Below, piece by piece: positions 18,242 to 26,472 of a stretch of 64,000 nt of DNA. A program made the translations under genes and the position numbers. The notes beneath the pieces were generated by a model. That model was not told where the DNA came from and did not search any database. It saw only the letters and a list, made by a program, of their open reading frames with translations. The stretch comes from Niastella koreensis GR20-10 (lineage in GTDB: Bacteria; Bacteroidota; Bacteroidia; Chitinophagales; Chitinophagaceae), in NCBI RefSeq assembly GCF_000246855.1, contig NC_016609.1, positions 2,666,001 to 2,730,000 on the forward strand, in the 5' to 3' direction. Within the stretch, counting starts at the first letter, position 1. Each line of letters begins with the position of its first letter.

Positions 18242-19001
18242 TAACAAAAATGTGTGACGAGGCAATCCGGGTTATTAAAAATTCGGCGTACACCTGGCGG
18301 CGTTCTGCAGCGGATGCTTCCTGCAGGTCGGTTGTCAGCCATTCTTCGGGCACCAGGTCAACAATGGCGCGAATGCGTTCGGGTGAAAGTACCGCCCTGA
18401 AGGCGGCATCCACTTCAGTGAGTTGCGAAGCCTGTGGCAACAATACATGGTCTTTTACCTGCGCAAATGGTTTTAGTGCCTGTTCTTTCCAGTTTGGCCA
18501 GTTATGGTGGAAATATAAAGTAGCGCCATGATCAATAAGCCAGAGTTCTTTATGCCAGATGAGCATATTGGTATTGCGGGGCGTACGGTCAACGTTCATG
18601 AGCAAACAATCGAGCCATACGATCTGCGAGGCCAGCCGCGCATCGATCTTTACAACAGCCGGGTCATAGGTGATGGCGCCCGATAAATAATGCAGCGCCA
18701 GGTTAAGCCCCACACTTGCTTTTAACAGGTCCTGGATCTCCTCATCGGGCTCGGTACGGCCAAAGGCAGTGTCTAAATTGGCCAGTACCAGTTCAGGCAC
18801 TTTCATGCCCAATGCACGGGCCACTTCTCCGCCTATCAGTTCGGCTATCAGGGCTTTTATCCCCTGCCCGGCGCCTCTGAATTTAAGCACATACATAAAG
18901 CCATCATCAGCTTCTGCAATGGCAGGCAGTGAACCCCCCTCGCGCAGCGGGGTAACGTAGCGGGTAACGTTCACTGTTCTTATTTCAGGTTGTTGTGACA
19001 T
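18207..19001 (-). CDS. HipA-family kinase
   Basis: 264 aa. The HipA/PI3K-like kinase core is seen in the catalytic loop LLMNVDRTPRNTNML (about residue 130) and the metal-binding LWLIDHGATLYF (about 150). The N-terminal HipA_N domain and a HipB-type helix-turn-helix partner are absent, so it is not a classic hipBA toxin-antitoxin module. The DUF3037 gene overlaps its 3' end. It may phosphorylate a protein target or, as in distant members, a small molecule. Confidence 0.82.
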   Translation of the reverse strand: MSQQPEIRTVNVTRYVTPLREGGSLPAIAEADDGFMYVLKFRGAGQGIKALIAELIGGEVARALGMKVPELVLANLDTAFGRTEPDEEIQDLLKASVGLNLALHYLSGAITYDPAVVKIDARLASQIVWLDCLLMNVDRTPRNTNMLIWHKELWLIDHGATLYFHHNWPNWKEQALKPFAQVKDHVLLPQASQLTEVDAAFRAVLSPERIRAIVDLVPEEWLTTDLQEASAAERRQVYAEFLITRIASSHIFVNEAQHAGKILI

Positions 19002-19040
19002 AAAAATGGGGCTAAAAGTAACCTAAATTCTGTAAATAGA

Positions 19041-19079
19041 AACGTCCCTCCCCGACAAGTCAGGAAGGGACGTTTTTTT
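19041..19079. terminator. Intrinsic terminator hairpin
   Basis: AACGTCCCTCCC pairs with GGAAGGGACGTT (one mismatch) around a 10-nt loop. The long T tract (TTTTTTT) is on the plus strand, although both neighbouring genes are on the minus strand; the minus side has only TTTCTATTT. Confidence 0.7.
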
Positions 19080-19091
19080 ATACCTGGTTAA

Positions 19092-19499
19092 TTATTTATT
19101 GAAGACGTCAGTGTATTCATACCACTCGTCTGCAGTATATGGATCTTTATACCAGATCTTTAACTCAGAACCAGTGACTGATTTTACAGTCACGGTGTCG
19201 GAATTATTCGTGTACTTAAAAATCAGGCTTGAACCGTCTACTTTAAAAGTAGAATTATCGGATTGGTTATTGAAGATCTGAATGCAGGAATCATTGCTCT
19301 TGAATTCGATTGTGGCGTAGCCGGCAGGAACTTTTGTGGTATCGAAGTGATCTTTACCAGAATAATGGTGATTTTCTATTTCGGAAGTAAAATTCCATTT
19401 TCCCAGTAACTGATCTCTGGTTGATTTCTTGTCATCATCTTTTTTACATGAAAACACTAATGCTGATAAAGCCAGTACTGATAATACAATTTTTTTCAT
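19092..19499 (-). CDS. Small lipoprotein, lipocalin-like
   Basis: 135 aa. The signal peptide ends in a lipobox (ALVFSC, Cys about 18), followed by a Lys/Asp linker and a small beta-rich domain with RDQLLGKWNFTSE, an opening typical of lipocalin-like lipoproteins of Bacteroidota. Function unknown; likely a surface or periplasmic-face lipoprotein. Confidence 0.8.
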   Translation of the reverse strand: MKKIVLSVLALSALVFSCKKDDDKKSTRDQLLGKWNFTSEIENHHYSGKDHFDTTKVPAGYATIEFKSNDSCIQIFNNQSDNSTFKVDGSSLIFKYTNNSDTVTVKSVTGSELKIWYKDPYTADEWYEYTDVFNK

Positions 19500-19843
19500 T
19501 GTTGATCGGTTTGTTTACGATTTATAGAATTTGCTAGTACAAAAGGGTTTTATATATCTGCCCATAAGGAGATATAGCATATTGATCCCATTAAGGACCG
19601 TATAATGAATTGGTGATTTTCTATATGTTTGGCTGGAACCGCTGTGAGAACAATCGTAGATAACAGGACATGATATGCGAACAGGGGGCTGCGGACGTTT
19701 TCATGGATATCAGGTATATGATTCAGACGCTAAAATATAACATTCCCGGGGTACTTGCAAGTGGTTGGTGAAAATAAAAAAAGCTACAGGCGTTGCCGGT
19801 AGCTTCGTATTTCTTGAGCCTGTATCTTGTGTCCTGTGCCTAA
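19500..19843. other. Gene-free stretch
   Basis: About 340 bp between two minus-strand lipoprotein genes. It holds the terminator at 19774-19805 and presumably the promoter of the 19092-19499 gene; no convincing TAnnTTTG box and no coding frame was seen. Confidence 0.6.
19774..19805 (-). terminator. Intrinsic terminator
   Basis: Stem AAGCTAC / GTAGCTT continues as GGC/GCC around a GTT loop after one mismatch; on the minus strand it is followed by seven T. It ends the 19844-20395 gene. Confidence 0.85.
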
Positions 19844-20395
19844 TTATTTCTCGCTTAATGCAACACTTACAGATACACGCGTATCGTCGTAAAACAGGTT
19901 CAGGGCTGTAGGTTTAGCGCCCGCAGGAATTTCATACGTCCAGCTTTCTTCTTTGCCGGTAGCTTCAGGTTGTGCGCGTATGTAATCGGTACCGGTTTTG
20001 CACACCAGGTTAGTGCCGTTGTCTAATGTAAGGCGGCTGTCAGCATAAGAAACCGAAAAGCTGGAGCCATCCTTAATAGTTTGTTTATTGGTAGCCTGAA
20101 GTTTTACTACCAGTTCAATGCCATTGTCTTTACCATCGGGATCGGTCATTGCTACTGCAGTAGCACCGGTGATCTTAACAAAGGCTTCTTTCTTTTTACC
20201 TAAAATAGCTGAATCGGGGGTGAATACCACTTTGTATTCTTTGGGCTGGTTGGCAGCTGGTTTGCTTTCAGCAGGTGTTGAAGATGGAGTTGAAGCAGCA
20301 GCGTTTTCGCTGGCGCCTTCTTTCTTGTCACCGCCTTTACAAGCCGATAAAACCAGAACAGAAGCAATAGTACCGAGGAGAATTACTCTTTTCAT
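19844..20395 (-). CDS. Lipoprotein of unknown function
   Basis: 183 aa with lipobox VLSAC (Cys about 19), an Ala/Ser/Pro-rich linker (about residues 25-50) and a beta-rich domain. I do not recognise the domain. It is monocistronic with its own terminator. Confidence 0.75.
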   Translation of the reverse strand: MKRVILLGTIASVLVLSACKGGDKKEGASENAAASTPSSTPAESKPAANQPKEYKVVFTPDSAILGKKKEAFVKITGATAVAMTDPDGKDNGIELVVKLQATNKQTIKDGSSFSVSYADSRLTLDNGTNLVCKTGTDYIRAQPEATGKEESWTYEIPAGAKPTALNLFYDDTRVSVSVALSEK

Positions 20396-20975
20396 AATTA
20401 AATTAAAGGTTTAAGTAAGCCGAATTGAAAAAGCATGCAAATAAAACACATTTGAAAGGAAAGCCATATTATCTGTACAATAAATACCTACTTACCTTAG
20501 TTTTTGTAGCTGATCATATCGTTTTTTATTCACCTGGGTTATTGGTATCGGGTTTGGCATATTTGTTACAGGGGAGCTTGTTTTTTTTTGAAAGACAGTA
20601 ATTATGTTGTTGCTATTAAGCATTGTTGTTTCTGTAATTGAGTATATCGAGAAGTATTTTTTGCAATAACGTATGCCAGAATGATCAAAGCGTTTAACCG
20701 GAACACTACCATCGAAGACCTTGTGAAGTCTCGTATTATTCTCACAGGCATTGGGGTTACTTTCTTTCAACTCATAATAATCTGGAACAAAATGCTTTGG
20801 ATGGTATACATTTATAGTTCTCCTTCACATGCTGCAAATGCTCAAAACCGCGAACCGGGTAATTGGTAACCGGTAACTCCCTCCTCACCTTTTATTTACC
20901 CTGTTTTTCTGCTTATTGGCTGGCCCGGGGCTATACCGGGGCGGTACCGTCTCCGTGACGGCTCCTGAAAAGTCC

Positions 20976-21030
20976 CGTACTTGTGCCGTATATGTTTCGT
21001 ACATGTCTCGTATATGACCCGTTCCTTTAA
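20976..21030. repeat. 11-bp tandem repeat, five units
   Basis: Units CGTACTTGTGC, CGTATATGTTT, CGTACATGTCT and CGTATATGACC follow each other exactly every 11 bp, then a fifth diverged unit CGTTCCTTTAA. The period is close to one helical turn, so the same face of the helix is presented each time. Confidence 0.85.
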
Positions 21031-21037
21031 AGGAACG
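21020..21037. promoter_or_regulatory. Perfect 18-bp palindrome
   Basis: CGTTCCTTTAAAGGAACG, completely self-complementary and directly abutting the 11-bp tandem repeats. It may be a protein-binding site. It lies 345 bp upstream of the next gene. Confidence 0.65.
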
Positions 21038-21289
21038 AAATATCTACGGATTATTATCTAAATATTTGTGTATCAACATGGTAACGTTGGTTGAACCGGC
21101 ATAGTACAGGTATGGACCCGGGATACTGCCGGGGTAGCTAAAAAGGGAGCGATAAGTGATGGTTGAAAGAAGGCTGAAATATGCCTGCAAACAGTGAAAA
21201 ATGACGAAGATCAATTAATGGAATGTATAACCTTTACGTCAATGCGAAGATACATATTTTTCGTAAATTACATATGAAGCGCAAAACAC

Positions 21290-21362
21290 TCAAGGCTGAG
21301 CGCAGCACCTGCTATCCGGGTTTTCGCGTTCAGCATTCAGCGTTCGGCGTTAAGCATTCTTT
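21290..21362. repeat. Degenerate GCGTTCAGCATT repeat block
   Basis: GCGTTCAGCATTCAGCGTTCGGCGTTAAGCATT lies at the right and AAGGCTGAGCGCAGC at the left. The same wording recurs at 56262-56345. It lies inside a longer in-frame reading of the next gene, which argues for the later start at 21382. Confidence 0.7.
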
Positions 21363-21381
21363 AACCATTAAACTATCTCTC

Positions 21382-22200
21382 ATGGCACGAATGAAACAAC
21401 CATTTGACGTTACCGGAACAATCGGTAAGATCTCCATTTATAAAGTCAGGGGCTCTGATGAGCCGGTTGTGCGCACCAAGGGCGGCCCAACAAAAAGGAT
21501 GGTGAAGACCAGGAAATCTTTTGCCGCTACCCGTAGAAACAATAGCGAATTTGGCGGCAGGGCCCGCATGACAAGTCAGGTAATGGAAATTCTCCGGTCC
21601 ATGAAATACCTGGGCGATTACAATTTAGCCGGCCCGTTGAATTCCTTATTTATCCCCATACAGGCAATGGATATCGAAAGCGAGCATGGGCAACGCAATA
21701 TAGAACTCACCAAAAATCCCGGCTTACTGGAAGGGTTCAACCTCAACCGCCGCACGCCTTTCAGTACGATAATTACGAACTCACCGGAATATACGTTGTC
21801 AAAAGAAACATTAACAGCCACTGTTACTTTTCCGGCACTGATACCAGGCGTAAACTTCTTTCCGGCAGGCAATTTCTCCTCATACAAGTTAATGGCCATA
21901 TTGGGAGTTATTGAAAATGTGTTTTATCATCCCGGGGGATATGGGAATGCGGCGGGTAATCAGCACCTGGATGGCGATTATGTATTTAAATCAAGTGATT
22001 GGATCACTATAACTCCTCAAAGCCAGCCTATTGAATTGGAATGCAATTTCAGGCTGTCCCGCGAAGAATTACTAGAACAGAAAGGCAAGAACAACTACAG
22101 CTGTTTACTGGCTATTGGCATTGCCTTTGGTGCTATGGACCGCGGACAGGTAGAAATGGTTAAGTATGTTGGAGGTGGTAAAATATTGGCAATGGGTTGA
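21382..22200 (+). CDS. Lineage-specific hypothetical protein
   Basis: 272 aa from the ATG at 21382; an in-frame ATG at 21223 would translate through an intergenic repeat block and is rejected. The N-terminus reads GTIGKISIYKVRGSDEPVVR then KGGPTKRMVKTRKSFAATR, a basic region; the rest looks beta-rich. There is no signal peptide, membrane segment or recognised domain. The opening is loosely like other short Bacteroidota proteins that begin GxxGxxxxYKxxG and occur in many copies, but I cannot assign a function. The upstream region with tandem repeats and a palindrome is unusual for a housekeeping gene. Confidence 0.72.
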   Translation: MARMKQPFDVTGTIGKISIYKVRGSDEPVVRTKGGPTKRMVKTRKSFAATRRNNSEFGGRARMTSQVMEILRSMKYLGDYNLAGPLNSLFIPIQAMDIESEHGQRNIELTKNPGLLEGFNLNRRTPFSTIITNSPEYTLSKETLTATVTFPALIPGVNFFPAGNFSSYKLMAILGVIENVFYHPGGYGNAAGNQHLDGDYVFKSSDWITITPQSQPIELECNFRLSREELLEQKGKNNYSCLLAIGIAFGAMDRGQVEMVKYVGGGKILAMG

Positions 22201-22240
22201 ACACAGAAATCACACTATAAACTTAATACATTCAATTATA

Positions 22241-23593
22241 CTATGATTGTTCAATAACAATAATCGTATCCGGCCCCGTAATAGAAAGTTCTTCCGTAGA
22301 AACAGCTACGCCATTTTTCATTTTAGTGTATTTAACGGGCGTGTTGGCGCCCAGGAGTTTTACCTGTTTTACTTTCATTTTGGCATCGGGCAGAATAATC
22401 ACATTGGCATCGGGCGCCTTGAATACATGCAGATAAATGAACTTACCTTTTTGGGTGGTTACGCCCCAGTCCTGCGGTTTAAGGGGGCCGCCGCGCGTGC
22501 CATAAATGCTTTCGCCATATTGTTGCAACCACTTCCCTGCCCCGGCCAGCGTATCGGTAAACTCAGCCTGGATTAACCCGGTAGGCATAGGCCCTACATT
22601 CAGCAGCAGGTTGGCATCGCGGCCAGCAGCGCCTACGAGCAGGCGTACTACCTGTTCTTCAGTCTTATACCGGCGGTCGGTGATGTTATAACCCCAGGCG
22701 CCATTGGTGGTTTCGCAGGTCTCCAATGGTAAAGCATCGGATGGTTTCTGAAAACTCAGGCCTGATCTGTTCTCACCGGGCAGGTCGCGTTCAAACATTT
22801 GAAAATCTTCGCCCGCAAATGGCGTCATATGGTGGTTATTGCCGATCATACATTGCGGTTGTAATTTATGAATCAGCTCATAGATCTCGTTGTACTTCCA
22901 GTCGATGCGCGAAGAACGATCGCTTTGGCCTTCGGGATTGGTTTGGTCCCAATGGCCATCGAACCAGATGCACATGATATCGCCATAATTCGTCAGCAGT
23001 TCTGTTAACTGGTTCTTCATGAACTGAAGGTAGGAGGCATAATCGCCTTTACCGGTTCTACCTGTACCCTGGCCCGTGCGACCGGTTTCCCAGGGATAAT
23101 CGGAACGCGTCCAGTCGAGCAGGGAATAATACAGGCCCAATTTGATGCCCTGTTTGCGGCATTCCTCCGACAGCATTTTCAGCACATCCTTACCGTAGGG
23201 TGTATTGGTTATTTTCCAGTCGGAATATTTGGTATCCCAGTTGGAGAACCCATCGTGGTGACGGGTGATGAAAACAATGTATTTCATGCCGGCGTTTTTG
23301 GCGGTAGCCACCCATTGCGCGGCATTGAAATCAACGGGGTTGAAGGCCCGTAACAGGCGCGTATAATCAACTACTTTAATATTCCGGTTATTCATTACCC
23401 ATTCGCCATCGGCCAGCATGCTTGATAAACCCCAGTGAATAAACATGCCAAATTTATCTGCCTGGTACTGCTGCCGCGCCTGCAGGTTTTGCGGCGTGGG
23501 CGTATATGTACCGGTACTGTTGTTGGCAGATTGGGAAAATACGCAGGTTGAAATAAGCAGTAAGCTGGCAATCGTGGTAGTCAGGTATTTCAT
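22241..23593 (-). CDS. Alpha-L-fucosidase, GH29
   Basis: 450-aa secreted glycoside hydrolase with a signal peptide (to about residue 20). GH29 landmarks are FGMFIHWGLSS (about 48), ITRHHDGFSNW (about 110) and the nucleophile region DIMCIWFDGHWDQ (Asp about 212). A C-terminal beta-sandwich follows. It removes terminal alpha-linked fucose from glycans in the periplasm or outside the cell. It stands alone rather than in a polysaccharide locus. The flexible ETGRTGQGTGRTGKGD insert is common in Bacteroidota GH29 enzymes. Confidence 0.93.
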   Translation of the reverse strand: MKYLTTTIASLLLISTCVFSQSANNSTGTYTPTPQNLQARQQYQADKFGMFIHWGLSSMLADGEWVMNNRNIKVVDYTRLLRAFNPVDFNAAQWVATAKNAGMKYIVFITRHHDGFSNWDTKYSDWKITNTPYGKDVLKMLSEECRKQGIKLGLYYSLLDWTRSDYPWETGRTGQGTGRTGKGDYASYLQFMKNQLTELLTNYGDIMCIWFDGHWDQTNPEGQSDRSSRIDWKYNEIYELIHKLQPQCMIGNNHHMTPFAGEDFQMFERDLPGENRSGLSFQKPSDALPLETCETTNGAWGYNITDRRYKTEEQVVRLLVGAAGRDANLLLNVGPMPTGLIQAEFTDTLAGAGKWLQQYGESIYGTRGGPLKPQDWGVTTQKGKFIYLHVFKAPDANVIILPDAKMKVKQVKLLGANTPVKYTKMKNGVAVSTEELSITGPDTIIVIEQS

Positions 23594-23640
23594 GCCATGA
23601 AAATACGGGAAATCTGGTCACTTCCCTTGGGTATAGTTGG

Positions 23641-23669
23641 TTTGTCTGAACTAAATTGACATACTTTTG
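23641..23669 (+). promoter_or_regulatory. -33/-7 promoter of the LLM oxidoreductase gene
   Basis: TTTG (23641-23644), 17 nt, TACTTTTG (23662-23669), an exact TAnnTTTG. Start predicted near 23675, about 60 nt before the ATG. Confidence 0.7.
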
Positions 23670-23736
23670 GTTTTTAAGATAGTTTATCGCTTAAAGCCGA
23701 AGTTCGCGAGTTTAAAAATAGAGGAATAATCACAAT

Positions 23737-24771
23737 ATGGAAATAGGAGTTAGCACATTTGTTGAATTAACGCCCGATGCCGCTACGGGCAAAAGTATTT
23801 CGCAACATCAGCGCATGAAGGACCTGATGGAAGAAGTGGAATTAATGGAACAGGTAGGACTGGATGTTTTTGCGGTTGGTGAACACCACCGGCCCGATTT
23901 CATTGCTTCCTCGCCTGCTGTTATCCTGGCTGCAGCGGCAGCCAAAACAAAGAAGATAAAATTGAGCAGTGCAGTAACTGTATTAAGCTCTGATGACCCT
24001 GTGAGGGTGTTCCAGGACTTTGCTACGGTTGACCTGTTGAGCGATGGCCGAGCCGAGGTAATGGCAGGACGGGGATCTTTTATTGAATCGTTCCCTTTGT
24101 TTGGTTACAACCTGAACGATTATGACGACCTGTTTGCCGAAAAGCTCGATCTGCTGGTAGAGTTGAATAAAAGCGAGAAAGTAAGCTGGAAAGGAAAATT
24201 CCGTCCGGCAATCAATAACCTGGGTATTTATCCCCGGCCCTATCAACCCGAATTGCCCATATGGGTAGCCGTGGGAGGAACGCCGCAGTCGGTAATGCGT
24301 GCCGCTTCGTATGGTTTGCCCCTGGCCATGGCCATCATTGGCGGCAGTCCCGATAATTTTACAGGACTGGCGCAGTTGTACCGGAACACGTATAAGAAGT
24401 CTGGCCATGATGAACAGAAGCTGCAGCTGGCGGTACATTCACATGGGTATATTGCCGAAACTTCACAACAGGCGGCGGATGAGTTTTATCCCTCTTACAA
24501 TTATGTAATGACGCAGCTGGGGAAAGAACGTGGCTGGCAGCCCATGACCCGGCAGGCATTTGACCATATGCGCAGCAAAAAGGGAGCCTTGCTGGTAGGC
24601 AGTCCGCAGGAGGTTACTGAAAAGATCCTGTATGAACAGGAATTACTGGGTTTAACGCGGTTCCTGATGCATATCAGTGTAGGCACCATGCCGCATGATA
24701 AAGTTATGAAAGCGATTGAGCTATTGGGTACTAAAGTGGCCCCTGAAGTTCGTAAGTATACTAAGAAGTAA
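23737..24771 (+). CDS. LLM-class flavin-dependent oxidoreductase
   Basis: 344-aa bacterial-luciferase-like protein using FMN or F420. Typical segments are VGLDVFAVGEHHRPDFIASSP (about residues 40-60), VLSSDDPVRVFQDFATVDLLS and GRAEVMAGRGSF. Members of this subgroup oxidise small organic substrates with reduced flavin supplied by a partner; no flavin reductase is adjacent. Cytoplasmic. The gene ends in a terminator whose T tract doubles as the -33 box of the next promoter. Confidence 0.9.
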   Translation: MEIGVSTFVELTPDAATGKSISQHQRMKDLMEEVELMEQVGLDVFAVGEHHRPDFIASSPAVILAAAAAKTKKIKLSSAVTVLSSDDPVRVFQDFATVDLLSDGRAEVMAGRGSFIESFPLFGYNLNDYDDLFAEKLDLLVELNKSEKVSWKGKFRPAINNLGIYPRPYQPELPIWVAVGGTPQSVMRAASYGLPLAMAIIGGSPDNFTGLAQLYRNTYKKSGHDEQKLQLAVHSHGYIAETSQQAADEFYPSYNYVMTQLGKERGWQPMTRQAFDHMRSKKGALLVGSPQEVTEKILYEQELLGLTRFLMHISVGTMPHDKVMKAIELLGTKVAPEVRKYTKK

Positions 24772-24802
24772 GTTTTTAGATTAAAGTTTTGGTTTAAAGT
24801 TC

Positions 24803-24840
24803 AAAGGTGGGTCTTTTAAAGACCTGCCTTTTGTTTTATT
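24803..24840 (+). terminator. Terminator of the LLM gene
   Basis: AAAGG-TG-GGTCTTT / AAAGACC-TG-CCTTT hairpin around a single-T loop position, followed by TTGTTTTATT. The internal TG/TG mismatch is symmetric. Confidence 0.75.
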
Positions 24841-24859
24841 AAAGCTTATTATATCTTTG
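24829..24859 (+). promoter_or_regulatory. -33/-7 promoter, probably giving a leaderless mRNA
   Basis: TTTTG (24829-24833), 18 nt, TATCTTTG (24852-24859). The expected start is about 5-7 nt further, at or one to two bases from the ATG at 24867. Confidence 0.7.
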
Positions 24860-24866
24860 GATTAAT

Positions 24867-26285
24867 ATGAAACTACTCGCCTGCACCGGATTATTGATAG
24901 CTGCTTTTTGTACCGAAGCCTGTGCCAATAATCCTACTACAGCTACAGAACAACGCGTTCCGGTGAAAGATTCAGTGGTGGCGGCGCCTGCTGCGCGGCC
25001 CGATACTTTTGCGACTGGAAAGGTGATAGACGCTGTTGCCTGTGCCGCAGATGCGGGGCAAACCTATGCGGCTTATATTCCTTCAACCGGAAATAAAAAG
25101 GCCCTGCCGGTGATCTACTTTTTCGATTCCCATGGCAGCGGATCGCTGCCGCTGAATAAGTACAGGGCGCTGGCTGATAAATATGGCTTTTTATTAATTG
25201 GCAGCAATAATTCAAAGAACGGGAACGACTGGCAGGTCACTGAAGCCATCTGGCAGATCCTTGCTGACGATACAAAGAAACGTTTCAAAATTGATGCCCA
25301 ACGGATATATACAGCCGGATTTTCCGGCGGCGCCAAAGTAGCCAGTTTTGAAGCATTGAACCATCCTGAAATAAAAGGTGTCATTGCCAATGGGGCTGGC
25401 CTTCCTGATGGTGCGGCTGTTGGTAACTATGCATTCAGCTTTACTGCCATTACCGGTGAAGGTGATATGAATATGACTGAACTGGTAGCCGTTTCAAAAG
25501 AATTTGATAAAACCAATACACGTCACCGCCTCCTGATCTTCAATGGCAAACATGAATGGGCGCCGGAAAAAACAATGGATGTGGCTTTTGCCGGTTTTCA
25601 ATTTGATGCCATGCGTAATAAACTGTTGCCTGTTAACGCGGCATTCGTAAACTCCTTTGTTACGAACGGCAGGAAAACGGTTGATGCCTATACTAAAGAA
25701 AACAACCTGCTGAAAGCTGTGCAGCAATGTGTATTAGCCGGCGACCTGGTCAATGGCCTCAGTGCCGATGCTGCCTGGTTTACCAGTAAAGCAACGGCTT
25801 TATCTAACCAGGCTGCTTATAAAAAACAGGACCAGGAGCGGCAACAATTGCTGGAGAAAGAACAAAATATAAAAGCCCAGTACGCACAACAGCTTAACAA
25901 TGGCGATATGGAGTACTGGAAAAAAGAGATCGCCGATCTGCAAGCAAAAGCAAAGGCCGCTACTGCCGAAGGCGCCATGTATCAACGGTTGCTGGCGTTT
26001 TTGTCGCTGGCGTTTTATTCATACAGCAACCAGTTGGTGGGCAATCACCGCGATGTGGGTGCCGAATATTATGTGAACCTGTATAAAATGGTTGATCCTG
26101 CCAATAGCGAAGCCTGGTATTTTTCTGCTATCCTGCATGCCCGGTCAAATGATATGGCTGCCGTTGAAACTGATTTGCTGAAAGCGGTGGAGTGTGGATT
26201 TAATGATAAGGCGAGAATGCATGGCCAGAATGATTTTGTGAACAGGGGGATTGATTTTGGTAAGATTGAGCGTGGGATGAAGTGA
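24867..26285 (+). CDS. Lipoprotein alpha/beta hydrolase with C-terminal helical repeats
   Basis: 472 aa. The signal sequence ends with a lipobox-like CTEAC (Cys about 19). Residues about 55-260 form an alpha/beta hydrolase resembling dienelactone hydrolase / PHB-depolymerase types, with nucleophile elbow GFSGG (about 152) and a late His in NGKHEWAP (about 228). Residues about 290-470 are helical, with a charged coiled coil (QERQQLLEKEQNIKAQ) and TPR-like helices. Likely an envelope-anchored esterase; substrate unknown. Confidence 0.8.
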   Translation: MKLLACTGLLIAAFCTEACANNPTTATEQRVPVKDSVVAAPAARPDTFATGKVIDAVACAADAGQTYAAYIPSTGNKKALPVIYFFDSHGSGSLPLNKYRALADKYGFLLIGSNNSKNGNDWQVTEAIWQILADDTKKRFKIDAQRIYTAGFSGGAKVASFEALNHPEIKGVIANGAGLPDGAAVGNYAFSFTAITGEGDMNMTELVAVSKEFDKTNTRHRLLIFNGKHEWAPEKTMDVAFAGFQFDAMRNKLLPVNAAFVNSFVTNGRKTVDAYTKENNLLKAVQQCVLAGDLVNGLSADAAWFTSKATALSNQAAYKKQDQERQQLLEKEQNIKAQYAQQLNNGDMEYWKKEIADLQAKAKAATAEGAMYQRLLAFLSLAFYSYSNQLVGNHRDVGAEYYVNLYKMVDPANSEAWYFSAILHARSNDMAAVETDLLKAVECGFNDKARMHGQNDFVNRGIDFGKIERGMK

Positions 26286-26359
26286 GGGAAGGGATTTTCA
26301 ACATTCGATATTCGACGTTTGTAGGGGTTTCGATGATGATGTTCATAGTAATAGGTTTA

Positions 26360-26468
26360 ATGGCAAAGGGCAAAAGGCAGAGGGCAGAAAAATAATGAAT
26401 GAGAAATGGAAAACCCTGTCAACTTTTTCAACTCTATCAACCCATCTCTGCCGTCTGCCGTTTGCCGT
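26360..26468. repeat. GGCAAA/CTGCC and GTTGAC-type foldback repeat
   Basis: GGCAAAGGGCAAAAGGCAGAGGGCAG at the left is matched by CTGCCGTCTGCCGTTTGCCG at the right; the centre holds CTGTCAACtttttCAACtctatCAAC, the reverse of the GTTGAC family. It lies between convergent genes and could serve as a terminator. Confidence 0.78.
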
Positions 26469-26472
26469 TGTA

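Larger units (their letters stand above)
20396..21381. other. Long gene-free stretch with tandem repeats
   Basis: Nearly 1 kb. Two short open frames (20492-20770 minus, 20681-20869 plus) lack coding character. Content: GGTAAttGGTAAccGGTAA units near 20860, an 11-bp tandem repeat (20976-21030), an 18-bp palindrome (21020-21037) and a GCGTTCAGC-type repeat block just before the next gene. Confidence 0.7.

Noticed and set aside
20492-20869. Two short frames (92 aa minus, 62 aa plus) in the gene-free kilobase
   Set aside because: They overlap each other antisense, lack a promoter or recognisable motif, and consist of biased residues; treated as non-coding.
21223-21381. Extended N-terminus of the 272-aa hypothetical protein
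   Set aside because: The 53 extra codons run through a GCGTTCAGC intergenic repeat block; the ATG at 21382 is the likely start.
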